From DATFXF01 sp035258565 (lineage in GTDB: Bacteria; Acidobacteriota; Terriglobia; Acidiferrales; UBA7541): a DNA stretch of 7,811 nt. The first letter of the stretch is position 1. Each line of letters begins with the position of its first letter. This document shows, one piece after another, positions 5,709 to 7,811 of the stretch. The DNA lies in the NCBI GenBank assembly GCA_035258565.1, contig DATFXF010000338.1, positions 1 to 7,811 of the forward strand. Direction: 5' to 3'. Both the position numbers and the translations under genes were made by a program. The notes below the pieces were generated by a model. It saw only the letters and a program-made list of their open reading frames with translations, was not told the origin of the DNA and searched no databases.

Positions 5709-7412
5709 ATGGCGACAACTGTCAAAGAAACCCGAGCGCAGCGCGTTGAACGGCTCAAGCGGGCGAAAAATCCCTGGGAGAGCCTCGACGAGATTCGGCA
5801 ACTCGTGCGCCAGGGCTACAGCGCGATTCCGCCGGAGTGGCTCAGCACTTACTTCCGCTGGTGGGGCATCTACACGCAGGGTGACGGGTTGGGCGCCATC
5901 GGCGGGACAGGGGGCGAGGGCAAAGCGACGCCATACTTTATGGTTCGTATCCGGATCCCGAACGGGTTCCTGCTTTCACACCAGCTTCGCGCCGTCGCCG
6001 ACGTGGCCGAGCGGCACGCGCGCGGCGTGGCCGACCTAACCGTGCGGCAGAATATCCAGCTTCACTGGGTGGTGGCAGAGGCGCTGCCGGAGGTCCTGGA
6101 CTGCCTGTGGCGCAACGGCCTGACCACGATGGGAGCTTGCGGCGACGACACGCGAAACATCACCGGTTGCCCCCTGGCGGGAGTGGATGCCGACGAAATT
6201 TGCGATGCCTCGCCGCTGGTGACGCAGGCCACTCGAATGCTGGTCGGCAACCCGGACTTCTACAACTTGCCGCGTAAGTTCAAGATCTCGATTACCGGCT
6301 GCCGGGTCTGGTGCTCCTATCCCGAGATCAACGACATCGGTTTGACCGCCATCACCCGGCCTCGCTGGGGACAGTCCGAGATCGGATTCTCGGTGCGTGT
6401 GGGCGGGGGCCTTTCCACCGACCCGCACCTTGGTGTTCGACTGAACGCCTTCGTGCGCTGGAATCAGGTTCTGCCGCTCATCCGTGCGATCACCGAGATC
6501 TTCCGCGATTCGGTCAACTTGCGCCAGAGTCGAGAGCGCGCCCGGTTGAAATTCCTGTTCCTGCAACAAGGCTGGACCGCAGAGAGCTTCCAAGCCGAGA
6601 TTGAACGACATCTCGATTTTCGCCTCGACCCGGCAGAGTCAGAGCAGCCGCCCGCCGATGTCTACCGCGACCATGTTGGCATCCACCCGCAAAAACAAGA
6701 GGGTTACTGCTATGTTGGCGCCGCCGTCTTGCGCGGCCGCGTTACGCCGGCCCAAATGCGTGCCGCGGCCGACCTTGCGGACCGGTTCGCAAGCGGCGAG
6801 CTACGCACGACAAACATGCAGAACCTCCTGATTGTCAATGTTCCCGAGAGAAATGGAGACACGCTGGCAAGAGAGCTGGATGCGGCTGGCCTACGCGTGG
6901 CCGCCTCCCCGTTTTGGCGTGGGGCGGTTGCCTGCACGGGAACAGAATTTTGCAAGCTGGCAATCACCGAAACGAAGAGCTTCACTCGTTGGCTCGTGGA
7001 GGAGCTCGAAGAGCGTCTTCCTGAATTCAGCCAGGACTTGAAGCTGCACGTCACTGGCTGCCCGAATAGCTGCGGCCAACATTGGATTGCCGACATCGGG
7101 ATCGAAGGCAAGAAGATGAGGGTGGACGGCCAAATGGTCGACGCCTACTACTTCTGTGTCGGAGGCGGTGTTGGGAAGTACGCATCCATTGCCCGGCTGA
7201 CCGGTTACCGCTGCCCGGCCAGCGAAGTCCCCCTGGCGATCGAGCGACTCCTGCGCCGATATCTAACGGATCGCTTCGAGGGTGAGACCCTGCGCGAGTT
7301 CATCGCCCGCCATAGCGACGCCGACGTGCGGGGCTTCCTTGCCGGAGAGGAAGTGGAGGCCATCGCACGCGATGCCTCACCAGGCCGACCTCCGCACGGT
7401 GTGGAGGGTTAA
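5709..7412 (+). CDS. sir: Siroheme/4Fe-4S sulfite reductase (or assimilatory nitrite reductase), ferredoxin type
   Basis: A soluble 567-residue enzyme that carries six electrons to sulfite (giving sulfide) or nitrite (giving ammonia). The two ferredoxin-like half-repeats are about residues 45-130 and 320-395. The siroheme/iron-sulfur domains carry ITGCRVWCSYPEINDIG at 195-211 and the cluster ligands Cys409, Cys415 (CTGTEFC) and Cys451, Cys455 (TGCPNSC). Length fits ferredoxin-dependent SiR/NiR such as mycobacterial NirA. The segment GDDTRNITGCPLAGVD (145-160) also resembles nitrite reductases, so homology alone leaves the substrate open. The cysteine leader attenuator upstream and the sulfurtransferase downstream favour sulfite. 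The ATG lies four bases after the terminator U-run and has no Shine-Dalgarno; no alternative ATG occurs before residue 78. Confidence 0.88.
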   Translation: MATTVKETRAQRVERLKRAKNPWESLDEIRQLVRQGYSAIPPEWLSTYFRWWGIYTQGDGLGAIGGTGGEGKATPYFMVRIRIPNGFLLSHQLRAVADVAERHARGVADLTVRQNIQLHWVVAEALPEVLDCLWRNGLTTMGACGDDTRNITGCPLAGVDADEICDASPLVTQATRMLVGNPDFYNLPRKFKISITGCRVWCSYPEINDIGLTAITRPRWGQSEIGFSVRVGGGLSTDPHLGVRLNAFVRWNQVLPLIRAITEIFRDSVNLRQSRERARLKFLFLQQGWTAESFQAEIERHLDFRLDPAESEQPPADVYRDHVGIHPQKQEGYCYVGAAVLRGRVTPAQMRAAADLADRFASGELRTTNMQNLLIVNVPERNGDTLARELDAAGLRVAASPFWRGAVACTGTEFCKLAITETKSFTRWLVEELEERLPEFSQDLKLHVTGCPNSCGQHWIADIGIEGKKMRVDGQMVDAYYFCVGGGVGKYASIARLTGYRCPASEVPLAIERLLRRYLTDRFEGETLREFIARHSDADVRGFLAGEEVEAIARDASPGRPPHGVEG

Positions 7413-7493
7413 GGAGGAGCTGTAAACGAATGGGCACAACCGCATGTCGAGGCGTTTTTTTCATCACTCAGTGATCCGACTAGGAGGGTTGTC

Positions 7494-7811
7494 ATGACCG
7501 AGTACGCACATCCAGAAGTTCTCGTCACCACCGATTGGGTGGCTCAACATCAGAACGATCCCCAGGTCCACATCGTCGAAGTGGATGTGGACACCTCGGC
7601 CTACGACCAGGGCCACGTCCCGGGCGCCATTGGCTGGAACTGGCAGACCGAGTTGCAGGACCCGGTGCGTCGCGACCTGGTGGACCAGCGGGGGTTGGAA
7701 GAGTTGCTGGGCCGCTCCGGGATCTCCAACGACACCACCATCATCACCTACGGGGACAACAACAACTGGTTTGCCGCCTGGGCCTTCTGGGAGCTGAAGT
7801 ATTACGGCCAC
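7494..7811 (+). CDS. sseA: Thiosulfate sulfurtransferase (rhodanese), N-terminal half, 3' end off window
   Basis: 106 codons are open to the window edge. This is the first, non-catalytic rhodanese domain of a tandem-domain thiosulfate sulfurtransferase, close to the actinobacterial CysA2/SseA type as I remember it: VEVDVDTSAYDQGHVPGAI near residues 29-47, LQDPVRRDLVD at 54-64, and ISNDTTIITYGDNNNWFAAW at 76-95. The catalytic cysteine would be in the second domain, outside the window. The start ATG 7494 has a perfect AGGAGG six bases upstream. It follows the reductase by 81 bases with no terminator, so it is probably co-transcribed under the cysteine attenuator. Likely role: moving sulfane sulfur from thiosulfate to a thiol acceptor. 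It could help supply sulfur to the carrier domain encoded in the other operon, which is inference. Confidence 0.93.
   Translation, partial: MTEYAHPEVLVTTDWVAQHQNDPQVHIVEVDVDTSAYDQGHVPGAIGWNWQTELQDPVRRDLVDQRGLEELLGRSGISNDTTIITYGDNNNWFAAWAFWELKYYGH

Noticed and set aside
7454..7476. T-run and small ATCAC/GTGAT hairpin between reductase and rhodanese, considered as a terminator
   Set aside because: The T-run comes before the hairpin on the plus strand, the stem is only 5 bp, and no T-run follows it on either strand.
1..7811. Mobile elements, CRISPR arrays, tRNA or rRNA genes
   Set aside because: No transposase or integrase motifs, no regularly spaced repeats and no tRNA-like folds were seen; the window is compact metabolic operons plus one leader region.

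Overview
The window is high-GC bacterial chromosome with two divergent operons facing away from a regulatory region of about 600 bases (5111-5708). The lineage cannot be fixed from sequence alone. The CysO-like sulfur carrier, the actinobacterial-looking rhodanese and the S-box riboswitch would suit a high-GC soil lineage such as Acidobacteriota, Chloroflexota or Actinomycetota. This is a guess, not a call.

Left arm (minus strand, transcribed 5375 -> 1): a sigma70-like promoter, a SAM-I (S-box) riboswitch, then four tightly packed genes. They are a divergent threonine-synthase paralogue (thrC2), a fusion of a CysO-type ubiquitin-like sulfur carrier to homoserine kinase (cysO-thrB), a monofunctional aspartate kinase with two ACT domains, and a canonical threonine synthase (thrC1) that runs off the left edge. 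The first junction has a ribosome binding site inside the previous gene, the second overlaps as TAATG, and the third has a 13-base gap.

Right arm (plus strand, transcribed about 5475 -> 7811): a possible promoter and a 30-residue leader peptide with seven cysteines. Next come segments that can pair 1:2, 2:3 or 3:4 and a strong intrinsic terminator, which together form a trp-type transcription attenuator that appears to sense cysteine supply. They are followed by a siroheme/4Fe-4S sulfite (or nitrite) reductase and the first half of a thiosulfate sulfurtransferase.

Reading the two arms together: the right arm makes sulfide or transferable sulfur when cysteine is short. The left arm makes O-phosphohomoserine and encodes a sulfur carrier plus two threonine-synthase-fold enzymes, under a SAM sensor. 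The simplest inference is that thrC1 makes threonine. thrC2 may be a homocysteine synthase that takes sulfur from a carrier thiocarboxylate and carbon from O-phosphohomoserine, a methionine route carried inside a 'threonine' operon. The riboswitch, the fusion and the leader peptide are seen directly in the sequence; the enzymatic role of thrC2 is inferred.
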